Part shown: piece by piece, positions 53,918 through 64,000 of the stretch | How positions within the stretch are numbered: the stretch's first letter is position 1 | How the letters are laid out: each line of letters starts with the position of its first letter | Made by a program: the position numbers and the translations under genes | Notes under the pieces: generated by a model | Seen by the model: the letters and a program-made list of their open reading frames with translations, nothing else | Databases searched by the model: none | What the model was told of the DNA's origin: nothing | Source: Macrothele yani | Taxonomy: Eukaryota > Arthropoda > Arachnida > Araneae > Macrothelidae | DNA: 64,000 nucleotides | Direction: 5' to 3' | Assembly: GCA_039090855.1 (NCBI GenBank) | Contig: CM077006.1 | Location: 45,021,336 to 45,085,335 of the forward strand

Positions 53918-54162
53918 GTGTATCAGAATACTTAGCAATGCTGAATGAAGCCACTGAGCAACTTTATGAAAGGATGAATGAAACAAAAACTAACATTCGA
54001 GGAATCCAAGATGTGACCACCGGATGGAGTAAGAAAATTTTACTTGAGCGAAAGGAAGGTAAGCCTGGAAGTCATGTTTCTATTGAAGAGAGAACAGAAT
54101 CAGTGACCCAGTTTTATCCTGAAGTTGAAGCTGATGGAATCAAGATCCACTCATTTTTAAAA
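53918..54162 (+). CDS. Axonemal dynein heavy chain, exon 5 (last in window)
   Basis: The acceptor is 'ttttcctgcag' (53916-53917 AG). The first two bases complete the Gly codon from exon 4. It reads VSEYLAMLNEATEQLYERMNE, TNIRGIQDVTTGWSKKILLER, SIEERTESVTQFYPEVEADG and IKIHSFLK. This matches the stem segment after W.SE, in which axonemal chains have (L/V)FERK.....L..L..R...+...Y..I...G..IH.LL. The weak donor 'gttcgt' at 54163 fits this reading. A stronger donor (GTAAGC at 54059) lies inside and could give a shorter exon, but the conserved text continues past it. The next exon is outside the window. Confidence 0.9.
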
Positions 54163-54194
54163 GTTCGTTCTTTTTTTTTTTGTTTGTTTTTGTA

Positions 54195-54350
54195 GTTACA
54201 GTAAAACTTGGTTAATTCGAATTAGAAGGGGAAAAATAAAATTTGACTGATCAAAAAGCATTTATTTGTAATTACAACTGCAGGAAAATTTTTGAACTTC
54301 GAATTATCCATGAATTTGATTTAACCAAGTTTGAATTACATAAGTTACAC
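54195..54350. mobile_element. Small pogo-like inverted-repeat element (MITE)
   Basis: 'cagtaaaacttggttaattc' at the left and, in reverse, 'gatttaaccaagtttgaatt' at the right form imperfect ends of about 25 bp around roughly 110 bp without coding. The wording resembles pogo/Tigger ends. Target TA duplication is uncertain. Confidence 0.55.
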
Positions 54351-55101
54351 TATATAAAAAATATGGAGTATGAGTGTTTGATACTTTTCAGTGGTATTGT
54401 TCTGTTTTGTTGACTTTGCATGGCAAGTCCAAAATGCTTGAAAGTAGAGTGTTGACTTTTACATGAGCATATACGGTATCTCCTTTTTAAATGTTTTTGA
54501 AAGTATTTTCAAGAGTCTGACACTTGCTATGCTAAGTTAGCAAAAGGAAAAATTGTATCCAAGGTATGTCCTTAAAAGTGCTAAATAGTCTACATAATAT
54601 CAATGCTGTAATATGGTTCTAACAGGAAGAGAATGATTGAATAAAAATGTCAGTCCTCATTTGGATAATCTTTACTTATAAATACATTATTATTCATTGT
54701 GACTTGTTGCTTTTTCATGTCTGATTGCTATGCCACATTAGAAAAATTGAAGGAAAGTACTACATCATAAATATTTTACAAAACTGTGATTCTCTTATTT
54801 CAGAAGAAAGATCCATATAAATAAGTGAAATGAATGATTGGAATTAACAACATCATGGTTTCCTCTGATCAAAAACGAGTTTTATGAATATATTAAATAG
54901 AATGGTAGTAGAATATTTTACTACATCAGATTTTTGAGCAAAATCCTGAATAAGTTTGCAATCCAGATTTGTTTTGAAATGGAGAGTGGAGAGGATAATG
55001 AAATTTGCTCAAAAATGTTTTCGTAGCAGTTTTGCTGTGCAATCAGTTTTTTGTATATCAATTTCTTACATTTGTATAGCATGTTTTTTCCTTTCCTTTT
55101 A
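54351..55101. other. No gene recognised
   Basis: AT-rich intron sequence. The open frame across 54921-55325 (minus) reads through the AT repeat and is not supported. Confidence 0.35.
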
Positions 55102-55130
55102 CACTGCTCGACATAGAAAATGCCACACCA

Positions 55131-55132
<2 letters not shown>

Positions 55133-55171
<39 letters not shown>
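55133..55171. repeat. (AT)n microsatellite
   Basis: About 38 bases of alternating AT, just inside the left end of the Tc1 element. Confidence 0.95.
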
Positions 55172-55174
<3 letters not shown>

Positions 55175-55389
55175 CATGCAAATAGGTAAATATTTGTCTA
55201 CAGGTTGGCTGTAAGTGATTGCAGTGTTGTGAACCAATCACATGATAGGTGAGAGAGATAAAACTGACAAAACGTCTCGGCATATAAGTTTGCTTTTCCT
55301 CACCTGGGTGCATGGAACACTGCATCAGGGTGATCTTGGTGGCAAAAGCATGTGTGAGGAGTAAGAATGCCTAGGTGACATAATTGAGA

Positions 55390-57590
55390 ATCCCATCATT
55401 GGAAGGACATTTTTACCAGAGGATTCTTCATGGGGCTGCATACAACTGGTTGGTCCCTGCATTACATCACTGCAGAAACTCACCAGTTTTGCAACACCAG
55501 AGGATTCTTCATAGGATTCTTTACCAGAGGATTCTTCATAGGGCTGTGTACAACTGGTTGGTACCTGCATTACATCACTGCAGAAACTCACCAGTTTTGC
55601 AACACCAGAGGATTCTTCATAGGATTCTTTACCAGAGGATTCTTCATAGGGCTGCACACAACTGGTTAGTCCATGCATTACATCACTGCAGAAACTCACC
55701 AGTTTTGCAACAGCAAAGGATTCTTCATAGGATTCTTTACCAGAGGATTCTTCATAGGGCTGCACACAACTGGTTAGTCCCTGCATTACATCACTGCAGA
55801 AACTCACCAGTTTTGCAACACCAGAGGATTCTTTATAGGATTCTTTACCAGAGGATTCTTTATAGGATTCTTTACCAGAGGATTCTGTATAGAATTCTTT
55901 ACCAGATGATTCTTCATAAGGCTGCACACAACTGGTTAGTCCCTGCATTACATCACTGCAGAAACTCACCAGTTTTGCAACACCAGATGGTTCTTCATAG
56001 GATTCTTTACCAGAGGATTCTTCATAGAGCTGCACACAACTGGTTAGTCCATGCATTACATCACTGCAGAAACTCACCAGTTTTGCAACACTAGAGGATT
56101 CTTCATAGGATTCTTTACCAGAGGATTCTTCATAGGGCTGCACACAACTGGTTAGTCCTTGCATAACATCACTGCAGAAACTCACCAGTTTTGCAACACC
56201 AGAGGGTTCTTCATAGGATTCTTTACCAGAGGATTCTTCATAGAGCTGCACACAACTGGTTAGTCCATGCATTACATCACTGCAGAAACTCACCAGTTTT
56301 GCAACACCAGAGGATTCTTCATAGGATTCTTTACCAGAGGATTCTTCATAGGGCTGCACACAACTGGTTAGTCCCTGCATTACATCACTGCAGAAACTCA
56401 CCAGTTTTGCAACACCAGAGGATTCTTTATAGGATTCTTTACCAGAGGATTCTTTATAGGATTCTTTACCAGAGGATTCTGTATAGGATTCTTTACCAGA
56501 GGATTCTTCATAAGGCTGCACACAACTAGTTAGTCCCTGCATTACATCACTGCAGAAACTCACCAGTTTTGTAACACCAGAGGATTCTTCATAGGATTCT
56601 TTACCAGACGATTCTTCATAGGATTCTTTACCAGAGGATTCTTCATAGGATTCTTTACCAGAGGATTCTTCATAGGGCTACACACAACTGGTTAGTCCCT
56701 GCATTACATCACTGCAGAAACTCACCAGTTTGGCAACAACTGTGAGCTGAATGTGATTGAAGGAAGGTAATGTGCATCACCACAGTGGAACTGGTGAACA
56801 TAGGCAGACATCTGGACGCCTTGATTGCTGTATTCGTCAGCAAGCCATAGCAGCCCCACAGTGGAAGACATTCAACAAGGTGTACAGGCAGATGTGGTCA
56901 TCCTTGTGCCAACAGCAACTGTGTATTGCAGACTGTCTGGGACAAGTTAGGTCTGTGCTCTCACCAGCCATTACAGTGACTACCACTCTGTGGTGCTGTA
57001 GAGACATGCATGGCAGAATGAATGGAAACCATGTTGCATTCAGCAACAAGCCTTGCTTATGTCTCATTGCTGATGATCGCTGCTTAAGAGTCTAGAGATG
57101 GCAGGTCTCAATGGGCTGATCTTGCTGCCATTTGTGAGCTGCATACTGCTCCTCAGCCTAGTGTTACAGTTTGGGGCACTATCAGCTTCAACAGCCATTC
57201 ACTGCTGATATGCGTAGTGGGTTCAATGAAATCGTGATGAGGTGCTGCAGCCCATTTTGTTGTTATATCTCAGTGGTATCCCTGATGTTCAGTTTCAACA
57301 AGATAACACTCACCTGCACACTGCTAACATCAGCAGACAGTGCTTATGAGGTGCCCAGGTCAGCATAATTTCCAGACTTCTGTCCAATCGAGAATGTGTG
57401 GGATGCTGTTGGCAGATGACTTCACAGTGTCAAAGAATTATTGACACAGGTCAATGACATATGGTCAGTTACCTCAGTTCACCATTTTGGGACTTTTCCA
57501 TTTGATGCCATACTGTGTTTCTGAATGTATAGTCCAACACATGTCAACACGGTTGTATGACCTACTGACTCAGGTCACATTATACTGTGT
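55390..57590 (+). pseudogene. Tc1-like transposase with tandemly expanded HTH region
   Basis: Near 55390 the frame NPIIGRTFLPEDSSWGCIQL, VGPCITSLQKLTSFAT resembles the first HTH helices of Tc1 transposases (IIG....S...V......S..TV..). This block is then repeated about 11 times as the minisatellite. It resumes at 56730 with TSLATTVS and, from 56757, HHHSGTGEHRQTSGRLDCCIRQQAIAAPQ (the GRPR...D..I...A...P linker). Further, in broken frames, come SLGHYQ (near 57165) and FCPIENVWDAVGR (57380), where PIENVWD holds the catalytic Glu. Stops abound. In this reading frame each repeat unit contains TAG codons. Confidence 0.72.
55402..56740. repeat. Minisatellite: 108-bp higher-order unit built with 27-bp subunits, about 11 copies
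   Basis: The 108-bp unit contains two copies of a 27-bp block ('ggattctttaccagagg' plus 'attcttcata'), then 'gggctgcacacaactggtta' and 'cactgcagaaactcaccagt'. In three places the 27-bp block is amplified further (near 55820-55910, 56415-56500, 56575-56670). Both 108 and 27 are multiples of three, so frames stay open: a 412-aa minus-strand frame (56563-55325, unit of 36 residues containing ESSGKESYE twice) and a 236-aa plus-strand frame. Neither is a known protein. Copies are more than 90 percent alike, so expansion is recent. Confidence 0.93.
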
Positions 57591-57794
57591 CCGCACCCAT
57601 TGTATTTATGTGATTCCTCAGAAATCAAAGCATTTCTTTCTCACCTGTCTATGTGTGTGGTAAGTTTCATCTCTTTTCATGCATTCCTTCATGATGTGGC
57701 ATTTTCTTTTTCAATCAGTGGATTAAATTAAACATTTGAATTATTTCTGGTCATAACAGAAAAAAAAAAAATATTTAGAAGCACTGCCATTAAG

Positions 57795-58598
57795 CAGTGG
57801 CGGCGGAACCGCCCGGGCCGCCAGGGCCCGGGCAATAATTTCAGCCAAGACTTTTTATTTTTTTTTATTTGGCATATGTGCGATTGTTGTGATGTGCCTT
57901 AGAAAGTTCCTCTAGATAAGTGGTCGGGTGGTCCTAATCCCCAACAAAGCTCCTTAGGCATTGTCTTTCTTCTGTTTGCTCTGGGAAGCGGGAAGGGAGG
58001 GGGGTACACCCAAGGTGGTTAGAATAATATTTCTGGAGATGCCCTGAGCCTCTTAACCGTGAAGCCGCAAAGTGTGGGAATTTGATGTTTGTTTACATGA
58101 TACCTATGTAATTTCAACTGTGTGTATTTTGGAAGTGCAAGGGTTTTGGTTGTAGGAATAGTGTCAATATCAAACTGGAATGAATTATATTTCTTATAAG
58201 AATGAAGTTTTCAATTGAAACGTTATGTTTTGTTTAGAATTTTGCACTTATGTTCGTGTATTTCAATTTAAAATAAAAATGGGAAGAAGCCTGAAAATAA
58301 TTAAGAATTTTGTAAATTCAGCATTTTCTCACACATCGGCAGCAAGTTACGATGCGAAATTGAAAACATTTGCGACAAAAGTAGGCTATTCGGCCAACGC
58401 AAAATGCATTGCAACAACCTTGAGAACCATCAGGTTTCCCACACTTTTAAGACAGTCGCTCGTGGTTATAGGTTTCAAGCAAAGTAGTACTGCTCCATTA
58501 ACAAGGGCATTTCCAGATATCTTATTCTAACCTCCTTGGGTACAACATGATTTGAAATTTCGGGCCCAGTCAACGAACTTCCCTTTCCGCCACCCCTG
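57795..58598. mobile_element. hAT-type non-autonomous element with perfect 8-bp duplication
   Basis: The 8-bp duplication 'ccattaag' (57787-57794, 58599-58606) is exact. The ends are 'cagtggcggcgg' on the left and 'ccgccacccctg' on the right (CAGNGGNGGCGG). It is GC-rich at the tips ('cgggccgccagggcccgggc') in AT-rich surroundings. The 101-aa open frame at 58225-58530 is not a recognisable transposase. Confidence 0.88.
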
Positions 58599-58606
58599 CC
58601 ATTAAG

Positions 58607-60688
<2,082 letters not shown>

Positions 60689-60711
60689 TATTAAATTAAA
60701 CCTATAATATA

Positions 60712-61978
60712 TTGGATTGTTGGAAAAGTCATGACATGTTTTGCAAAGGTCATTTATTGTTAGAAGGAAAGATCAATCAATTATATAATGCCCGATTTGT
60801 TAGATAACCTTTTGCCATCTTTCATAGAGCTGCAGAATGCCTCGTTCATAGAAGGACCTGTCTTTCGTGGCAAAAAACTGTACAAGGTGCTGATTTACAG
60901 CCTCATATGAATTGAACGTTATACCATGCAAGGACTGCTAAAGAGAGCGAAACAAGTGGAAGTCTGACTGCGCAAGGTCAGACGAGTATGCTGGGTGGGG
61001 CAACACTTCCCACCCAAGCTCCAATAATTTTTGGTGAGTGATCAAACTTGTGTGTGGTCTCGCGTTTTCGTGATGGAACACAACACCTTTGCGATGAACG
61101 AGCTCTGGACGTTTCTGGATGATGTATTCGTTCAAACTGTCCAATTGCCGACAGTACACATTCGAATTGATTGTTTGGTTCTGTGGTAGGAGCTCGAAAA
61201 ACACGACACCTTTAAAATCCCACCACACTGAGACCATCAGCTGATGAATGTCTGCTTTGGATGTTGTTTGAGGTGAAGCAGCAGGTTGGGAACAAGACCG
61301 TTTGCACAGCACATTGTTGTACACAATTCACTTTTTATCACCAGTTATCAGTAGCTTCAAAAAAGGATCGTTTTCCTCACGTTTAATGAGCATATCGCAG
61401 ATGTTTATACACCCTCAATTGAGCTTCTTTGAGTTCATAAGGAATCCACACATCGAGAGTGCTTACGTATCCCAGTTTCTTCAGGTGGTTGTGAATGCTT
61501 GAATGATGGATGTGCAATGTGTCTGCAATCTCTAGTGTCGTGTAACGTGGGTTTGACTCGATCAATGCCCTGATTTGGTCATCATCAACCTCGGTGGGCC
61601 TCCCGGACCGAGGAGCATCGTTGAAGTCAAAATCACCAGCACAAAATTTTGCGAACCACCGCTGTCACTGACATTCTTGTAGAGCATTATCACCGTACAC
61701 TTTACGCAACTTTTCACAAGCTTGACGCGCGTTCTTCCCTTTATGGAAGTAAAACATTAAAATATGGTGAAAATGCAGAGTTTGGTCTTCCATCTTCAAC
61801 TTGATGTCAAATCTTCGCAAATCAACCAAATCGCTCACTATTCCTTTTAGACTGCAGCTAGAACTGGCACCTATCGAATGCCATAGTGATAACAGAGCTG
61901 CGCATGCCTCTAGTACTTCCAAAACTGCCCAACCGCCATCGGGTGCCAAAATAAGTCATGACTTTTCCGACAACCCAA
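60712..61978 (-). mobile_element. Mariner transposon, second copy
   Basis: TA flanks at 60710-60711 and 61979-61980, ends 'ttggattgttggaaaagtca' and the reverse of 'acttttccgacaacccaa'. 1,267 bp. It is the same family as 26913-28208, differing by substitutions and small deletions. Confidence 0.92.
60755..61795 (-). pseudogene. Mariner transposase, second copy, broken
   Basis: It starts at 61793 with MEDQTLHFHHILMFYFHKGKNARQACEKL. After a TGA where the sister has Trp/Cys (near 61667), QRWFAKFCAGDF, DAPRSGRPTEVDDDQI and TLEIADTLHIHHSSIHNHL follow. The catalytic part 61324-60938 has HHENARPHTS and YSSDLAQSDFHLF. The second catalytic Asp of HHDN is Glu in this copy, whereas the sister keeps Asp. 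The same stop after RSL near 60935 occurs as in the first copy, so it was present in their common ancestor or source. N-terminal and central frameshifts are also present. Confidence 0.85.
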
Positions 61979-62011
61979 TATGTTTTTTGTAGGAATTTTT
62001 TATTTTAATTT

Positions 62012-62046
62012 GCTAATTTTAGAAGAAATATCTTCTCCTTCATCAG
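62012..62046 (-). ncRNA. Hammerhead-ribozyme-like motif (degenerate), PLE end
   Basis: The minus strand has CTGATGA, stem II AGAAGA/TCTTCT, then TAA in place of GAA, AATT and A. Stem II is strong; the G12 position is changed. Confidence 0.45.
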
Positions 62047-62070
62047 GCAGTCTTTTGTTATCTCTCTTTT

Positions 62071-62434
62071 TTATCTTTCACTTTCGCAGTTGTGGTTAAC
62101 TTTGACGGTTATAGTTATTTTCGCCAAATCTTGGCAGATGTTGGTTAGTGACAAACCTCTGCAGTTATTGATGATGGAATTCTGATTGTTCTCAATATCT
62201 ATTCCTTCTTTTAATTTTCTTTGTAGAAAGTTGCTTTGAAAACTGATTACTTTTAAGGGAATTCCAGTCCTTGTTGGGACCAGTTTCCCTAACATGCCTA
62301 TCTAAACCTGTCTTGTTGGAGCAATTCTTTATAGCTGCTTTACGTTCTGCTATTCGAGTTTCTAGTCTGTGACTTGTCTCTGCTATGTAAGATAGTCCAA
62401 ATCCACATTTTACATCATAGATTACTCTTTGCAT
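62071..62434 (-). pseudogene. PLE GIY-YIG endonuclease, frameshifted
   Basis: It reads MQRVIYDVKCGFGLSYIAETSHRLETRIAERKAAIKN, with the YIG block changed to YIA. NKTGLDRHVRETGPNKDWNSL and KIKRRNRY-like text come next, and after a frameshift ENNQNSIINNCRGLSLTNICQDLA. The change in the YIG Gly and the frameshift make it inactive. Confidence 0.8.
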
Positions 62435-62496
62435 TTTTAAAATATCTTCTTCTCTCTGAACTATTTTGGGGAAAATTTCTTAACTTTGTTCTTTAA

Positions 62497-62628
62497 ACTT
62501 GGAGCTAATCTTATGTTTTATTTCTTGCTACATCTCTTTGAATAATTTATTTGCTAATTTCTTTGAACCATTAAAAAGAATTAGCAAGAAATATAATATA
62601 AGATTAGCTCCAAGTTTTTAAAAAAGGT
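62497..62628. repeat. Inverted repeat of PLE sequence
   Basis: 'cttggagctaatcttatgtt' and its reverse counterpart 'agattagctccaag' lie about 100 bases apart, with 'atttcttgcta' / 'tagcaagaaat' also inverted. It is a fold-back of the linker just before the GIY-YIG domain (RLAP...). Confidence 0.75.
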
Positions 62629-62640
62629 TAATAATCCTGC

Positions 62641-63181
62641 TCTTTGTTGTGGATGTAAGAGCTTTGAAAAAAGGAAAAATATTTAGAGCTTTTCAGAAGA
62701 TTTTCTTGATAATTTATGTTGGGAAGATTTAGGGCATGGAAATATGAAGATTGCCTGTGTCCATATGTCTAATCTGGAATCTTGCAAGATGGATGAGTAT
62801 GGATACATTGTTTCTGACTTGCCAGTAAATTTCAATTTTATATCATTTAATTATCAGTTATTATAGCCTACCAAAAGCTGAATAATTTCAAGAAAAGATA
62901 TTCTACTTCCAAGAAAGTGATTTAATATGAAATGCCACATCGCATGTTCATTATACCTTTATTGAACAATGCAAAATTAATCTTGATGATCAGCTTTTAT
63001 ATAATATTAGAAATATTCATATTGTGGATACAGTTTCTAATAATTGAGAGCAGGACTTGATAAAGATCTGGAGCCAGAAACATATGAAAACTGCAAAGGA
63101 AACACCAAAGATATGAAGAATACTTGAAAATTCTACAAGTCAAAAGAGATTTTATCAGTCTGTATCTTGGGACTGGTGGAT
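62641..63181. other. No gene recognised
   Basis: AT-rich; no motif. The minus-strand open frame at 62997-63191 is unsupported. Confidence 0.35.
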
Positions 63182-63530
63182 GACTTAGCATGACTTCTAA
63201 ACCATGATAGATGCTTGACAGCAGTGCTACACAAACCTGGAAACGTCTTTATCCAAGGCGCAAGTGCTAATTGGAAACAAAGATTTTCAGTTAGTATGTG
63301 TAACTGTAGGGCAACAGCTTAATATGACTTCCTAACTATGGTAGTTGATGAGTGGCACCAGGATAAGTTCATGGAAACACTTTCCCCAAGTCACACGTAC
63401 TAACTGGAAACAGAGGTTTCTAATTAGCACACATGACCTTAGAGTAAGAGCTTAACATGACTTTCTAACCATGGCAGCTGGTGAGGAACATCAGAATAAA
63501 ATTGTGAAAACCTGTGGTGCAATGTTATAT
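63182..63530. repeat. Diverged tandem repeat, about 133-bp unit, about 2.6 copies
   Basis: 'cttarcatgacttyctaac' recurs near 63184, 63318 and 63450. It is followed each time by 'atggcagctggtgagg'-like text, then 'ctggaaacagaggtttc'-like text. Copies differ at many positions. Confidence 0.65.
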
Positions 63531-63669
63531 GGGCTGACCACTAGGCACCTGGAGCCCATGCACTTAACCTTAACTTTAGCACTTAGTGAAATCTATTTAT
63601 AAACTTTTTTTATTAAAAAATATAGTAGTTAATAACATCATGGTACTTCTCATTATTATCTATAATAAA

Positions 63670-64000
63670 CAAATTGATATTATGGTTTTATAGAGGTAAT
63701 TTGTATATATTTGTCATTCAGATTTTCAAACTAGAACCAAGTTCATTGTCAGGACTATTCACTGTCCATGAACTAGGTTCAAGACAGTGACATAGTCCTG
63801 ACAATGAAAAATGTCACTGCCCCAAAGCTGATGAAGAACTAGGTTCGGGACAGGGATGTAATACTGATGATGAACTAGGTTCGGGACAGGGATGTAATAC
63901 TGATGATGGACTAGGTTCTACTTCGAAAATTTTAACCATTAAATATATACAAGTTACCTGTATAAAACCCATAATTATCAATTTGTGCACTGTAGATGAA
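63670..64000. mobile_element. PLE-derived non-coding unit (third member), cut by window edge
   Basis: Left ('caaattgatattatgg', 'ttttatagaggtaa') and right ('ttacctgtataaaaccca', 'ttatcaatttg') parts are inverted relative to each other, as in 25626-25986 and 29334-29732. A degenerate minus-strand motif (63719-63752) and an array of three 36-bp pieces each holding 'tgatga..gaactaggttc' precede the plus-strand motif. Confidence 0.7.
63900..63931 (+). ncRNA. Hammerhead-ribozyme-like motif
   Basis: CTGATGA (63900-63906), a stem-II region around 'gactaggttctactt', then GAA, AATT and T. Stem II is imperfect. Confidence 0.5.

Larger units (their letters stand above)
55102..57720 (+). mobile_element. 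Tc1-like transposon enlarged by an internal 108-bp minisatellite
   Basis: After a TA, the left end 'cactgctcgacat' leads into 'agaaaatgccacaccatg'. The right end in reverse reads 'cactgattgaaaa', then 'agaaaatgccacatcatg'. A decayed plus-strand transposase lies between. The length of 2.6 kb, against about 1.6 kb normally, is explained by the array at 55402-56740. Confidence 0.82.
61985..62460 (-). mobile_element. PLE 3' fragment (minus strand)
   Basis: A GIY-YIG endonuclease part (62434 down to about 62071) followed by a tail with a hammerhead-like motif (62012-62046). It abuts the right end of the mariner. Same subfamily as 13437-13793 and 24240-25150. Confidence 0.8.

Noticed and set aside
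55325..56563. 412-codon minus-strand open frame of 36-residue repeats (secreted repeat protein?)
   Set aside because: It reads antisense through a minisatellite inside a Tc1 element. The frame is open only because 108 and 27 are multiples of three. No signal peptide or flanking exon structure is visible.
58225..58530. 101-codon open frame within the hAT derivative 57795-58598
   Set aside because: Begins MGRSLKIIKNFVNSA but shows no known domain; could be a degraded fragment, not enough to call a gene.

Overview
This is non-coding-rich nuclear DNA of an animal. No bacterial operons, rRNA genes or CRISPR arrays are present. Five short plus-strand exons (6237-6499, 17297-17365, 26142-26268, 38203-38458, 53918-54162) join in frame through GT/AG introns into about 320 residues of the N-terminal stem (DHC_N1 region) of an axonemal dynein heavy chain, most like the DNAH9/11/17 group. 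The gene runs off both window ends, and its four visible introns are about 8.8-15.5 kb. A flagellated-sperm or ciliated invertebrate fits. The AT-rich sequence and the mix of Penelope-like elements, RTE LINEs, mariner/Tc1 and hAT elements suggest an arthropod (perhaps a chelicerate) or a lophotrochozoan, but the species cannot be named from the sequence.

Almost everything else is transposable elements inside these introns. Before exon 1 lie an RTE/BovB-like LINE 5' end (1-810), a Tc1-like element with long inverted repeats (1317-2936) and a second Tc1-like element whose 3' coding part has become a minisatellite (4102-about 5990). Intron 1 holds a hAT derivative (6595-8289), a LINE fragment, a mariner-type element with inverted ends (9921-11335), a Penelope-like element (PLE) inserted into an RTE copy (11972-13935) and a 1.45 kb hairpin (14985-16440). 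Intron 2 holds a small complete PLE (17853-19149), a PLE endonuclease fragment, a Tigger derivative (22659-23841) and a 361-bp non-coding PLE derivative (25626-25986). Intron 3 holds a mariner nested in an older mariner-like copy (26913-28208), a 399-bp PLE derivative (29334-29732), two head-to-head RTE copies (29880-35825) and two fold-back sequences. Intron 4 holds a 2.4 kb PLE (38742-41189), RTE fragments, a mariner-type element disrupted by a PLE, a Tc1 element, a tRNA-like inverted pair, and a 5.9 kb element with about 1.1 kb inverted ends. That 5.9 kb element sits inside an RTE copy and itself contains a hAT element and a PLE fragment. After exon 5 come a Tc1 element with a 108-bp coding minisatellite (55102-57720), a hAT derivative, a 312-bp CT/CA microsatellite, a second mariner and more PLE fragments.

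The most interesting thread is the PLE family. At least fifteen sites at PLE ends carry a hammerhead-ribozyme-like core: a CTGATGA box, a hairpin, then GAAA. In nearly every one, the sequence after GAA is a short perfect palindrome (AATT, AGTACT, AGATCT, ATATAT, ACTATAGT) followed by a permitted cleavage base. This fits ribozymes that work as dimers. PLE copies show 11-13 bp target duplications. Two or three roughly 360-400 bp non-coding units made only of such ends look like retrozyme-type non-autonomous retroelements.

No transposon gene in the window is intact. All show stops, frameshifts or lost catalytic residues.
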